Assembly (NCBI GenBank): GCA_033439295.1
Contig: JAVTLE010000023.1
Span: 620,001 to 684,000, forward strand
DNA from: Deuterostichococcus epilithicus
Lineage: Eukaryota; Chlorophyta; Trebouxiophyceae; Prasiolales; Stichococcaceae
Direction of reading: 5' to 3'
Length of the DNA: 64,000 nucleotides
A model generated the notes under the pieces. That model had not been told where the DNA came from, did not search any database, and saw nothing but the letters and a program-made list of their open reading frames with translations. The translations under genes were made by a program, and so were the position numbers. Below are positions 25,504 through 38,200 of this stretch, piece by piece. Positions within the stretch are counted from its first letter, which is position 1; each line of letters opens with the position of its first letter.

Positions 25504-26236
25504 TCCCGCTTATGTGCGTTTGAGCAATTTCGCGTCGCACACTTCCTCGCAGATGCGGATCGTTTATGCCTTTTTGATGTCAACTCCACTTTCCTTCCAA
25601 TGTGCAGTTTGAAGGCAATATTTCTTGGCTTGGGGAAGCCACGTGTGTTTCATGGGCCACGTGCAACCAAGGGATGCAGTTGGACTCGGGTACAGGTTGC
25701 GCCGCTTCGTTAATCGGCGGCCACAGGAACCTTTAGCCTGCAATCGTCGCCTGGATGCTTGGCTGAGGAGGATTGCGATAGCCACCCCCTGAATATGAGG
25801 TGCTATCAGGCGCAAGCTAGTGGTTGGCCTCATGTCAATACGTACCCAAATGTTACAGAGACGCTCGCTGCGCGGTGCGCGCCGGAGCTGCCGCAATTAT
25901 CATTCATTCGCATCCTTAACCTGCAGCTGCTGATAGCTTTATAACGCATGTCTCGAAAATCTCGAAATCAATAGGGTTGCCACTGCTGACCTGAGTCCCA
26001 ATTCCTAAACTAGTGCAGCAGCGGCGACATGCTCCACGACATCTACAATTCATTTGACATGTTATACATTTATGTAGCATGTAAAGTCGGTCATACTTCA
26101 CGCTCCTATCGACCACCATCATTCGTCACCATCACATCATGGCTGTCGTTCGCAGCAGTGGCGTGCAATAATTCTGACACTCTGGCACTTTGGCAGCGCC
26201 TGCTGGCGACTGACCACTGGCATAATCTATGGCCGA
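25504..26236. other. Spacer upstream of the amine oxidase
   Basis: It contains the promoter side of the amine oxidase and the 3' flank of the next minus-strand gene. The stretch is AT-richer than its surroundings. I see no exon with a conserved product. Confidence 0.5.
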
Positions 26237-27712
26237 TCAGCTGCCATTGCCGGGTTGTCGTGAGAACGAGGAGACGTCCAGGTTCACAGTCGTGCCAGAC
26301 AGTTGTGCATTGTCGTTGCTGGACGTCGACTTGGAATTGTTGCCAGCGTCCTCTGACGACGGCATGTCAGCGCTGTTGTCGGCGGCATCTGCATGCAATA
26401 CACAGCCGATCTCGCATGACCTCTCCAGGCACACACACTTACAAGTCGCGTCTGTGACAGGCGGAGAGGCTCAACGTGTGGTGCTGTCAGACATGTGACT
26501 GTGAGCTGTCCTTGGCACGACCCGTTCATCTCCATGTCAAGTCCAACACTAGGCCGTAGCTTTCTTTAGAACATACCTCTTGCAGCTGCTGGATCATGAC
26601 CTCCTTTTGGTGAATCTGGCAGCGGCGAGGAAATCCGCAGGCCGCACGCATACATGCCATCAGGCGCCTGGACCAGATATGCTGAGAGCTCTGGCTTTGC
26701 TGGCTTGAGGTCCGCCTCTGAGTCATCAGATGCATCAGCTCCACCTGCGGTTCCACGCCACCATCTTCCATGGTCAGCCTTATGTGCTCCATGTTCATCA
26801 TCCGACATCGAGCAATACATCGCAACCAGTGGGCTGGCGCCCGAGAGAGCGCAATGCATAAGCATGCTGCAACGCCTCCACAACAGTGCGTCAAAAACAT
26901 ACCCCGCGCACATGCTGGTGCACAGCTGTTTGTGCAGGCAGCTGGCAGCGACGACCTCGATCTCATGACAGCTTGCAGAAGGGACTGTCGGACAGGCAAT
27001 GCATGGCGTGGCACGAGAGTGGCATTGTGGCTGACTCTCGCTGTACCTGAGGCGGCTGAGCCCGTTCCGCTGGCCGCCGCGATGCGCACGCCCCGCTCCC
27101 GTCGCCAGCTTGACGTGAAATACGCCAGGCAGACGCCAACGGCCAGCAGCACCAGCAGGCTGCCGAAGATGGCACCAGCTGCATGCACAGTAGAAGCGTC
27201 CTTCAGGTCCAAGTGCCGCAGGTGTTGGACACAAACCAGTATTGGCATCGGCCTTCAGCGCGTCACAAGGCAATGGAGTCTCCTACTCCCCATTTCAAGC
27301 GCACGCTCACCCTTGCAACACAAAGCAGATCTGTCATGCACCATGAGCGTGTCGAGATATATGTTGGTATCACCACAGCAGCGTTGTGAACGAAGGGTTG
27401 ATTGCGCCCAACACTGATGATCCCGACTACATGAGAAACACTAACGGGGATGCTCGTCTCACCAACCCACACGGCAGGGCTGCCGCCGGTTGATGCTTGC
27501 GGTGCGCCACCGTTTGACGATACTTGGTCAATCAAGCCTGACACTCCCAGCAGCCTTCGTCCATAGGGAATTTCCAAGCGATTATGCTGCACACGCGCAG
27601 GCTTTGCAGCGGCAGCCGTCCACGTCTGCAGCTGCGGCGACCGCATTATTTGCATGGCCGCCCAGCCCTGCATCGGCGGGGGCCCCGCATGAGCAGGCAG
27701 CAGATAGTTCTT
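26237..27712 (-). CDS. Unrecognised single-pass membrane protein (C-terminal exons certain, 5' end open)
   Basis: Three 3' exons join in phase 1: 27178-27047, 26744-26577 and 26389-26237 (TGA). The first holds a clear membrane helix (GSLLVLLAVGVCLAYF) followed by basic SSWRRER, so the tail of about 110 residues is probably cytosolic. The tail is acidic and Ser/Asn-rich, with a short ordered patch (ELSAYLVQAPDGMYACGLRI). An upstream codon-biased segment beginning after an AG at 27712 (KNYLLPAHAGPPPMQGWA) may be the extracellular part, but its splicing to 27178 is unresolved. A further open segment near 27905-27785 could be the N-terminal side. No known domain was recognised. Confidence 0.45.
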
Positions 27713-28790
27713 CTGGGTAAGAAACACTGCTGACATTCAAGTGACACAAGTGGAACTCAGGCTGCGCAATAAACTGCACTGATCTCCCCTGCCTGAGCAA
27801 GACATGTTTCACCGATTCACCCTCCGTTGCCGCCAGCTGTGCTTTTTTGGCGGTGCGCGTGCGCGCGCATGGTGGGTCTCTACTGGTGCTTGACGGCTGG
27901 CTCAACCTCTGAAGGAATTATGAGGCAATACACTGTGACTTCCGGGAAACTTTACAGGTGTCTGTTCACCTGATGGTCCTTGGAGCTCTCCTGGATCTGA
28001 GTAGAGCTGTCACTTCGCCGCGTGTAAGCTGGAAATAAATTCTAGAGTGTTGAGGAACTCACTCGGAGGGCTTGACCGCGGTTCGTGCTTGCAAGCCGAG
28101 CTGCACCTCGTGTGCTAGCCGTGCCCTTTGCAACGCTGAAGCTTTACGACGGGCGTTGCTGCAAAGCACTGGCACACACCGTCTGAAGAGTAACGACTAG
28201 TCGCTCGGAAACTTGCTCCTGAGCGCTGTTGTGTTGTGCTCCTCGCTGCAGGCTGGACGGTTGGAGGAGTCACAAGCCTCATGTAAGATCTCTAGGAGAT
28301 CTTTGCTAGAAACCTGCCAGGAGGGGCATTATTGTGAGCCGGCCAGATATGAAGCTTGCATAAAGCCTTGTGCCTACAGTAAAGCCTTTTCCGCGCCGAT
28401 GCTTTGCGGCAGAGGCTGTCAGCTGCTTCTCTTCTGGTGACCGTCGCACACCCGCATACGGCGGCGGTTGGATGCCCGGCGCGGCTCACCACAAGCAGAG
28501 CTGGCCAATGTCAAAGGCTTCTTTACGACTTCATTCTACATGTCATGCAGCGAGCCAACCGAAAGCCCTACGAGTACAAGTATTATCCCCACGGTGATGG
28601 CGTGCCAAACTGTGCGCGTCTCTTCCAGCTCCATATTCCTTGCTCCATGCATGAACCGAGCATGCTAGGATGCTTAGAGTCACGTTTCCTGCCCTCTCGC
28701 CCCGTCACTGCATGTGTCTGGCCGCGCGGTCCAGGCAGAGCGCGCAGGAAATTTGAAACCGAGCACTCTCCGGGTCTCCCTCGCCCCTTC
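27713..28790. other. Stretch without a supported gene
   Basis: Probably the 5' region of the membrane-protein gene and the 3' flank of the methionine-salvage gene. Open frames here are short, without splice-linked neighbours or conserved motifs. Confidence 0.4.
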
Positions 28791-31700
28791 TCACTGCATC
28801 TCTAGCAGCTCTGCCATGCTGTAGATGATGCGTGGCGTTGGCAGCCCGGCCGCCGGCAGCAGCTTGTTGCCCGGCCGCACAGTCAGTGCCACCTGTGACG
28901 GCAGTAAAGTCTACGCCTGAAGTGATGATCATCACAGGCACGCCTCCTCCGCCGAGCTGCACTGCTGCGGCTTGATGAGGCGGTCCTCGGGGCGCCATTG
29001 GCACGACCTCGCCATGCAGGGTCGCCACTGTTGCAGCCCGCGACGCCAATACACCACAGGAATGACTGTGGAAGGCCGCTGCTGATGCCATGCATGTGCT
29101 GCTGGGAACCACGCTCATGCCGCCCCGGCGCTGCAGCAGTGCGCAGAACACGGCTGCGTTGTGTGCAGGGAGCCAACAGCTGTCTGTCCGTTCTTTCGAT
29201 CCTGGATGAGCACACCAGGGAAAGAGCGCATGCGACGACGGGGCGAGCCACCCCTTGGCATGCCAAATACCAAGCGGCAGCATACCCCTTCAGAGTTCTT
29301 GAAGGTTTTAGGGGTTCCCTACAACCTTAAACCCTAAACCCAGCAAACCCACCTGCCAGCCGGCGGCGATGGCCGCCTCCGCCTCGTGCACGTTGTCAGT
29401 GGCGAACAAGATGTCTCCCGGCGCGTCCACCCCGAGCGACAGGCCGATGTTCTCGTAGCTGCCTGCCTCCACCTGAGGGCACGGTCAGCAGGGTGTTAGG
29501 GTGGGTGCTGCATGCGCTATGCGTGCGGTTCGGCCTTGCAGCGGCGGCAACCTCTGCGTCTGCCTGCACACGCGGCCTGGGAACGCTGACTACCGCTCAC
29601 ACTCTGACGCGGCCAGTGTCAGGGGACACGCAGTCGAACTTGGGACTGAGTATCGCCTGCCAGTCTGATACAGCCACGCCTACATGCCAGGCGGCCAACC
29701 AGCTGGCCGCCACAAATGCAGGGGAGCCCCAGCAGCCCACGTCCATCGCATGTTGCCCCGCCACTGCTGACCAGACCAGGCGTGCTGCGGCGGCCTTGGG
29801 CGCGTGAGGCCGTCTGCACTTGTGGCATACGGAATGCCGAGGGAGCACATATGGCGCTTCCCCCTCACCTTCAGGCTGGAGCTGGAGCCGAGCGTGCCGC
29901 TGAGGCGCGGCTGCAAAGATGGAGTTGTAGTTCCACACGAACTGGTTGCCAAGGGAGAGCGGCTGGCAGCAAACCCTAGGCCCTAAATACGGCGCACCTT
30001 GGGCCCGGAGCTGGTGTCGAAGAAGCCGCTGAGGTGCGGCCGCAGATCGCCCTCCGCCGTGTGCCCAAACAAATCCCGCTGCGCAGCCCTGCGCCAGAGC
30101 TGCGACCAGGTTAGGCCAAGTATCTGAGAATCGAACGGTTCACGAGCTGTTCTGTTCGACTGCCCCCCGCTGTGCGCCGAACGGGGCCCGCTGCACAGCC
30201 CTGCGCATGATTTGCGACCGATTCATCAAGGATCGGACCATCCTCGAACGATCCAGGAGCTGTTCTGTTCGGTTGCCCCTCGCTGTGCGCCAAACGGGAC
30301 CCGCTGCACAGCCCTGCGCAAGATCTGCAAACGAATCATCAAGAATCGAACAGTTCACCAACGATCCACGAGCGGCGTTTTTTTTGGTGCCCCCCGCAGG
30401 TTGCCAAACGGGTCCTGCTGCACCGCCCCCTGCGCATCGGCAGGCGAGCCAGATGCAGCCTGTGTGTCAGCAGACAAGTGCCGCCTGGCCACGTCTTGTC
30501 ACGTCTTGCCATGACGAGCAGCTTTGTTCATTACAAATTCGCTGCGCACGGCCAGAACGCCAATGCCCGGCAGAGCGGTCGGATGCGGCGCTATCGAACC
30601 GACTGACCTGGAGCCGCTGGAGTAGATGTACGCTTTGATGCCCAGGCTGTGCCAGTGCGCCAGCGCCGGCGCAACGTCGCCATACAATTTGGCCTGCAGC
30701 GTGCCAGACGCAAAGCCGCCGTGCCAGATGTGGCCCTGCAGGGACGACCATCGCATCAGACATTCATGCAGCTGTGTGCAGCCAAAAACCTGCTCCTAGC
30801 CTGCGGTGCAATAAGGCGAAGCCGCCATGCCGCATGTGGCCCTGCACGAGCAGGTGCCATTTTGCATCGCGAGATGTATGGAAATGTGACCCTGCGGTGC
30901 AAGCATTGCATCATCAAGCGTCGCTGGCCGCATCTGACACGCCCGAGGCGGCATTGCTGTACCAAATGTGGCCCTCGGGGGCCAGCGCAGCCAATCCGGC
31001 TCTTAGGGTGGGCACCCCAGGCGCCCCTGATCCCATAGAAAACCACAAGTTTCAACTTCGCGGCGTGCACACCTGCAGGGCCTTTAGGGCGGTGGTCTTA
31101 CGGTCCGCAGCCATGTCCGCCTCTGCGGCGGCCACCACCGCGGCGACAATGGCCGCCCGGTCGCCGCCGGCTGCGGGCACTGAGCTGCTGTCCTGCGTTC
31201 CAAGCATGGTCCAACTGAACCGCTGGGGGCCTTCTACCGGGGAACTTGAAGATGCTGCATATGGTCGCCGTGCACTCAGGACGCGGGGCCAGGGATGCTG
31301 CAAGGTGCTGCACATGCAGCACTCTCATTGCGGCGGACTCCCAAAGCAAGTGGGGAAATGCGCACGCATGCAGCAGGCTCAATGTGCTGGTCTTGACGCA
31401 TGAGTTGTCTGCACGAGTCCATGAGGCACGATATGCAAGAGGTACGAGCACACACGGGCATCACACTGTTTGAGAATCCCTTGAGGAAGCTTGCAACAAT
31501 CACCCCACCTCCTCACGGAACAGCTGGATGTCCTTCTGCGTGTCGGCGGTGTCAAAGGTGGCTTCCAGGTGTGACCGCAGCCGCTGCGCTGCATACGGAA
31601 CCAGCACCTGCGCACAGGGAGCGCCGCTAAGGGAGCGATGTGTGTGAGACAAGGCAGCTGCCGTCGCAGTCGGGCCGTCATACAGGAGCGCTGATGAGGA

Positions 31701-34676
31701 CTCGACAGCGACCCGGCGCTCTCGGGCTGTTGCTGCGGAAGGCTCGGACCAGCAGGGCGATTGACTCCTGTGCCCCAACCGCCAGTTGTCCGGCATGTGC
31801 ATGTGGCCCCTGGCATTCGCCATGGCATGGAAGGCCGTGCGCACAGGAGCATTCGGGAGCATTCCATGCAGACTCCTCGACTGGCTGTGGGACTTCCCAG
31901 TCTTGGAGAATCTGCCCCCAAACGCCGAAGTATCGACCTCCTTGCCAATCGAGCACGATCGAATGACGGAAGACGGACTGCAGAAGCATCCTAAGTTGAC
32001 GAAAGAGATGGTCGCGACGGCGCCCTCAATATGTCCCATGGGAACTCCTCCCTTAATTTCCAACCGCCAGGGTCTCACCTTTGTGACATAGGAGATGGGT
32101 GCCACGGTGCCCTCAATGTCCAGCACGATGGCGGCCGGCAGCTTCGTCTTGGCCGTCTTGGCGCGCTTGGCAGCCGGCTCATCGCCGTCGGCTGCAGAGA
32201 GTGCAGGATGACATCAGTGCTGGATGGGTGGTGTCTGCACAAACTCACCTTTTCGCATCTGGTCCAGGCATCGACGGCGGTCCACACACATGGCAAAAAT
32301 GGTAAGTTGGGGGTGTGCCATCCCTGGCAGGCTGACCAGCAGCATGCAGTTTTGCACGGTGGCTGGCATGGAGCTCTAGCCGTGCCGGCTCAGCTGCAGC
32401 CATGCGCACGCTAGCAAACCGCAAAATGTGCAGCACAGGACATGCCAGCCAGCGCCCACCTGTGTGGCCGTTGGCCAGGGCCGGTGGCGGTAGCTTGGCT
32501 GCGGCAGGCGGCACAGCCACGTTGATGCCCAGGGACCGCAGCTTGATGGCCGATTCGAAGAGGTAGTCGTAGCACTCGGCCTGTAGGGTTTCGTACACCT
32601 CGCGTCACCTTTCAGAAGATTCAAACTTGACATCGGCAGCCGCCTCCTCGAGGCTTGCCCAAGACAGGCCCCAGCCGCTGGGAGAGAACAGGAGCGCCAG
32701 AGGATCTGGCGCAGCTCCCCTCAAAGCTCGTCAGAAGTGGAAGCTGCTGTCCAGACAGGTGCCTGCATGTGTGACGCACCGCCCCAGATCCCGAAAGTCG
32801 CAAGTCATCACTCGTGGCCAAGGCGGCCAACAGGGGATTCTACTTTGGATTTAGTATTTTCTAGCCCCATCATGCTGTTGGTTCCACCAACATTGCCCAC
32901 CTGCGACTTGGCTGCCACCCAGTTAGGGCCCCAGACGTAGATGCCGTGGCGCCGCACCAGCACCGCTTTCGTTTTGGGGTACGCCCTGATGGCGGCCTAC
33001 GCGCCCAGACGACCTATCTTTCAGACGTGCTTTGCAAGAATGCAACATACAGATACACCAGCGCCGGTGTCCATTGGGGGACAGGGCAGGTGCGGGTGAT
33101 GCATTAGCAAACGTGTGCCAGGCTACAACACTGCCTGAGACTGCAAGGGAAACGAGCGCCCAAAAACTTCTATTTGCAGCTACAAGCGCCCACCTGCAGC
33201 CGGTCGGTCAGCTCGCACTCGCGCGCCGTGTTCTCTATGATGGGCACCACGCAGTCATCGTAGAAGCCGTGTCCAGCAATGCCCTGCGGGTGTTTGGACG
33301 TAAGTAGGGATTCAGATGTTAACAAACGCCTGGGGGCGCATCTGGCTGCGATCCACATTTGCGTGCAAACTGCTGTAGCTGGACCTGCGCTCCGGCGGCT
33401 GTGGTGTCTCTATCTTTCGTCATCGCCCCTGCGGCATCAGAGCGCCGGCATGCGGCCCACTCCCTCGTACAAGCTTGAGAAACGCCCGGCAAGAGCCTGG
33501 ACAGCACTAAACGTGCTTCGACCTACTGCAGGCCCGGCTCCTTTGGGCGACAGCAGCGCATAGCCACATCTCGCTGGCTGTGGCGTCCCATCAGTCCAGT
33601 GAAGGCAGGCCAACGCCGCCACTTGGGAAAAATGCAGTGGGATGGAGCCACTTGGAGGAGCTGCGGTGGAACGCACCCACTTTTTGAGAATTGCAGTGGG
33701 GGATCCGCCCAGTCCACCTTGACCACCTCCAGCCGTGTGACTTGACCAGCGGCGGCACTTGGCCAGAAAATTTGGCTCAATGAATTGGCTCAGATAAGTG
33801 GCTCGTTTCCAAAATATTACCTTGATCATCTCCAGCTGCGTGACGTGGAACTCGGTGGCGCCCTCCTCCAGCATCGTGGCCAGCACCGCGTTGGTGGAGT
33901 GGCTGTGCAACACCGCGCCCGCGCCCCGCAGGTCGAACGCCTGGCGCGGCAGGAGGCGAAGCGCTTTGGGAATTCGGCTCATGCCCACTTGCCACCAACG
34001 GCTCGAAAGCCAGAGCGTTTTATAGCGTATTGGTGGAGTGACGACGCAAGGTCCAACGCCTGGCGCACGTCATACATGCACGCACGTGCAGTGCGGTCAG
34101 ACGCAGGGTATTCAGTGGGCGCCAGACAGGCGCACGCCGCGATGGCACCAACGCGTGAGCATACTCCAAACGCACTGCCTGCAGGCTGGCGGGAGCCAGC
34201 CTGTCCGATGATTGCTGCCGGGAATGGATGCACTGCCGATATTCACAGTGCATTGGTTGCAGGACTGTGACGAGCCGCACTCACCGACTGGAAGAGCGGC
34301 GCGCACTCCGTGAGTTTTGGCGCCTTGTACGGCGGCGGCCGTGGCGCTGGCGTCTCCTTCACATTGCCCGCAGCATCCAGCACAAACATGTCACTGGGCT
34401 GCATGCGCTCCTTGGGCACGCCTGCACATGAAAAACTCAGCTTGTGATGGTCCACCGGCGTTCGGTGTCAGCAGTGCCGTCGCATTGCTCAGCACCAATG
34501 CATGAGCAATGGCGTGCCGTTGCGTGGCGGACATACATCTCACCGCTGGGCGCCATGACGATGTCGTCACCCACTTTGATGCTCATGCCGCCGCCCGTTC
34601 CGCTGACCCATCCTTGAGTGTAGTACGTGGCACACAGCTCGCAGATGAGCTCCTTCGCCTCCTGGATGGTGGACAT
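28791..34676 (-). CDS. Bifunctional methylthioribulose-1-phosphate dehydratase / enolase-phosphatase E1
   Basis: Two consecutive steps of the methionine salvage (Yang) cycle in one chain, as in plants. Thirteen exons in consistent phase: 34676-34544, 34421-34285, 33940-33821, 33283-33194, 32996-32901, 32580-32460, 32191-32079, 31607-31509, 31192-31073, 30735-30608, 30088-29998, 29472-29353 and 28892-28791 (TGA); 489 residues, close to the plant fusion. N-terminal aldolase-class-II-like half: [24 protein letters not shown], zinc ligands HSHS and the later HGIYVWG. A short linker ([10 protein letters not shown]) leads to the HAD-type phosphatase half: [12 protein letters not shown] with the nucleophile Asp, [32 protein letters not shown] and the [11 protein letters not shown] motif. 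The ATG at 34676 is 14 residues before the conserved CATYYTQGW. It is head-to-head with the oxysterol-binding-protein gene. Confidence 0.95.
30088..30440 (-). repeat. Four-unit tandem array built from an exon's acceptor edge
   Basis: The real acceptor (GCGCAG then GGCTGCGCAGCGGGA at 30088 on the minus strand) is followed upstream by three degenerate copies centred near 30176-30206, 30290-30320 and 30402-30435, units of about 113-116 bp. Shared blocks on the plus strand include CCCGCTGCACAGCCCTGCGC and GAGCTGTTCTGTTCG. Copies carry an AG but not the downstream exon body. Confidence 0.85.
30818..30985 (-). repeat. Two upstream echoes of methionine-salvage exon 30735-30608
   Basis: The exon starts TGCAG then GGCCACATCTGGCACGGCGG. 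Copies at 30818-30850 (TGCAG then GGCCACATGCGGCATGGCGG) and 30944-30985 (GGGCCACATTTGGTA) lie about 110 and 240 bp upstream. The nearer one keeps acceptor and frame for about ten codons. Confidence 0.75.
31988..32035 (-). repeat. Downstream echo of exon 32191-32079
   Basis: The exon ends [13 protein letters not shown]. About 90 bp further on the minus strand the text [13 protein letters not shown] appears in the same frame. Here the donor-side edge is echoed, and the copied donor is altered. Confidence 0.75.
33715..34070 (-). repeat. Echoes on both sides of exon 33940-33821
   Basis: Upstream, 34070-34026 repeats the start of the exon (CGCCAG then GCGTTGGACCT against GCGTTCGACCT; also CACTCCACCAA) with an internal deletion. 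Downstream, 33765-33715 repeats its end (VTRLEVVKV against VTQLEMIKV). Copies are about 105-130 bp from their parents. Confidence 0.7.
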
Positions 34677-35203
34677 GCTGACCACAGATCGTTGATATAA
34701 ATGTCGCCGTAGTTGTCACAGAATGTTGTAGGAGAGTAGACTCTCGCGCAATACTGCGACCTTGCTGATGCGCGGCTGCTCAAGTTTCATTCAGTTTCTG
34801 CCGCACAACACCGTCGGATGCTGCAAATCTCGGGAGAGGCCACTGCCGACTGAATCAGTAAGAGCTGCTGCCTGAGCGGACAACACTCCGCGGATGATTC
34901 TGACGCAACATCACCTGCACATATGAGCAGCGCAAAGATGCTCTGCAATCTGCACGCCGATGCCACAGTCGCCACCGGCCTGAAGACTTGCAATCGCTTC
35001 CCTGTCGGGAGAGATGCGCAAGCTAGCGCAGCAGTATTGCCGTTTGCACTGCACTGCTATCGATCTTGCAGCTGCAACATCTCGTGCTCACTGATTCGCT
35101 CCTCCACCGCGCATTCGGCTCAGATTAAAACCGGAGAGTCGCTGGATGTGAAGTTCTCTTCCGGAGCAGAGATTCTCGGGTGCCAGGCGCGGCGCCTCGA
35201 GGC
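34677..35203. promoter_or_regulatory. Shared spacer between two divergent genes
   Basis: The 527 bp between the start codons of the methionine-salvage gene (minus) and the oxysterol-binding-protein gene (plus) must hold both promoters and 5' leaders. No TATA box at a convincing position or conserved operator was recognised. The stretch is less GC-rich than the flanking exons. Confidence 0.55.
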
Positions 35204-38200
35204 ATGAAAGCGCTCAAAAAGGGTATCCTGAAGCGCGTCTCAAATGATGACGTGCAAGTCCAGACAACAGCAGTGTCCGTACGCGATGATGGCGAGTGCT
35301 TCTTTGACGCACCCGAGGCGAGTTTCTGCAGGAGTCATGACAGCTCCAACGCTCATGGCGTCTTTCCTTAGTATGGCATTCATAGCGCACCAGCTCCTTC
35401 GATGTTGTGGATGGCGCATTTGAAACCACCGAACAGTTGCGAAACGATATCGAGACTCGCTTCCTTGGATTTCGTACAGGCGATGCTGCACGAGGACGCG
35501 CACGAGGAGGGCGGCCTGGGCTTCACGAACAAGGAGCTGCTGGCCTCGCAACGAGGGTGAGGCAATGCGTGCCAATCACCTGCCTTGGCCGGCGGGACAA
35601 AACGCACACCTCCCACCAATGAGCTTGCGCATGCATGATCGTGCGCGCAGGGCCATCGTGGACATCGCGAAGGACGTGGGGCGCAAGCTGCTGACCGGCA
35701 GCCTGAACCTCATCAACCTGTCGATGCCCGTGCGCATGTTCGAGGACCGCAGCTATCTCCAAAAGCTCGCAGATGTGTGGGTGTACCCCAGGTGCGAGGC
35801 AGGGCGCTGCAGCGCTAGGACTCTTGGCGTCTGGCTCGGTACAGGGTGTCAGCGCGGTGCACGTTCATGGGCGTCCTGCACTGCGGAGCGCCATGAGCAC
35901 GATTGTGGCCATGCCATGCTGCATTGCGCCGGGCGTACAGTCTCCACTGCGCATGTCAAGCCCAGAAGCAATCCAGATCAGCAAATGCGCTGCTGCAGAT
36001 GGTGTCTACACGTCAGCGCACAGGCTCTGGGGCATCGCCAGCATTCCAACAACTTTCATGCTCACCACAGCCGCAGTTTTGCCGTGCAGCGCGATTGTTA
36101 ACATCAGCCATATGTGCCAGGGGCAGGTCGAGTGGGCAGCAGTCCTGCTGTGCAACTTCGACCTTTGTCAACGAACAGATTCCTTCAAGATCAGATCTAG
36201 AGTTCTTTCTCCAACTAGAAGCTGGCATTCATATGCCTGCGGCAGGTTGTTAGAGCATGCGGTGGCGGCGCGGGACCCAGTGGAGCGGATGCAATGGGTC
36301 GTCACCTGGTTCGTGGCCGGCCTGCAGCATGTGTTTCAGGTGGGAGCATAGACTCATTCGGCATTGTAATCTTCGTAACAAGCCTCCTCCAAAAGTATAT
36401 CTGAAAGATGCACGGCTGCCGGACAGGCGCACGCGAGCGGGGAAGCTGCATGGCAGGCTACATCGATGCTGCAACAGCCAGAGAAGTCAGAAGTCTGTTT
36501 GACGGTGTCTGCAGTCGTGGAAGAAGCCGTTCAACCCGCTGCTGGGAGAAACGTGGCAGGCGGCGCAGGCCAACGGCGGCTGCCGCATATCCATGGAGCA
36601 GATCAGCCACCACCCGCCCATCTCGGCGTTCGAAATGATTGGCCCAGGTGGGTCGAGGCTGCTTTGCTTGCTCCTTTGAAGCGAACGCGCCAAGCGGCTC
36701 TGACGCACTTCCACTTGGCAGACGATCTTCCTACATCCCATCAATAAAACCATGCACCTGCTGAAGCAGGAGGTATTTGCGCCGCCAACCACCACCACCC
36801 AATAACGTTTCGTGCTGCAGCCACCACCACCCAATGGCATTGTCCGATGTGCTGCAGGTGGCGCATATGTGTTCTCTGGGCACTCGCAGCCGGACGTTAC
36901 CTTCAAGGCACAGGTCATCAAGACCACCGCCAAGGTGGGACGCTCCACTCACAGTGCACTGGTTGGGGCACTCCTGTAGCTTGCACATCGTCCAAGGTCC
37001 TCGGGCGGCATCCTTCCAAAGTAGAACGTGCACCCGTGCTGCACCTCAACATACACGTGCCCATGGCTGCAAGGCCGCAGCGGCCCAGCAAACCCGCCTT
37101 GGCACCCCTGGCGGGCGGCCCACGACAGCAGGGGGCAGCGCCTCAGCAGCTCAATGTCTAGGGCATTGCCATGGTGGTTTGCCCCAGGCTACGACGATCG
37201 GTGAGCCTAGATGAGCTGTTTGTATCATCCTGAAACCCTGAACAACGCTGCAGGGCTACCGCTGCATCACCTTCCAGGACGATGGCACGGAGATCGACAT
37301 CGTGTACCCTTCGTACTACATGCGGGGTGCGCACTTCTTCGCCAGAGCCTGACACGCCAAGCAATATCTGCGAGGCCTGACTGCGGGTTGGCTTCTTGGG
37401 GAGTGCTGCTCACGTCCACTAGGTGGGGACAGGGGTTTCATGCATGCGAGAGGCGCTGGCGTGCTGCACGCGTCTAAGTGACTGCTTACTCCACTGGACA
37501 GCAGGGTCCAACCACTGGGGCGGGTGCTGGCAGTACACCCTAGACCCTGAAACCGCACGCGGCATGGTGAAGCCAGGCGCTGCGCTCACGCAGGCATCCT
37601 GTATGCGGGGATGCCGCGGGGGACCTTGGGTGGCACGGTGACCACTGACCGCGGAGGCGTTTGCGCTTCGAAATTTCGGGGTTTGTTCACATCCGCAGGC
37701 ATGCTGTGTGCAGAGATGCCGCGGGAGACCTTGGGCGGCACAGTGACCATTGACGGCACAGTTGAGATTTCTGAATATCAGGAACGTCTACATCTGCAGG
37801 CATCCTGTATGCGGAGATGCCGCGGGGGGACATGGGCGGCACGGTCACCTTCCGGGACAGGAAGCACGACCTCTGCTGCGAGATCCACTTCGGCAAGGTG
37901 TGGCTCTGGGTCCTGGGTCCGGAATCTCTCTGGCCTCTCGTGCTGCACTCGGCTGCAAAGCAAGGAGGCAGATGCAGTCAGGCGCTGGCTTGTTGTTGCC
38001 GCCACCATCAGCAGAGTGCCGTCCCGGATGATGCGCCGTGCCGCGCCACTCACCTCGTCAACTTAACCCAGCAAAGCTAGGTTCCATCGGTTAGCTTCGT
38101 TTTGTGAATGTGCATCGGGAAATGCAATGTCACCCAGCTGCCCGAGTCAGCACTACCTGAGCCACAAGCCCTGCCTGACTCACCTTCTGACTTAGCACAC

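Noticed and set aside
28404-28805. Plus-strand frame with YEYKYYPHGDGVP
   Set aside because: It looks protein-like for about 25 codons but has no start, splice-linked neighbour or codon bias, and lies between two minus-strand genes.
29327-29341. Interstitial telomere or chromosome end
   Set aside because: Only about two TTTAGGG units occur, within an intron, with normal genes on both sides.
30100-30440. CRISPR-like direct repeats
   Set aside because: Units are degenerate, about 113 bp long, made of exon-edge sequence and lie in a nuclear intron; there is no short constant repeat with unique spacers.
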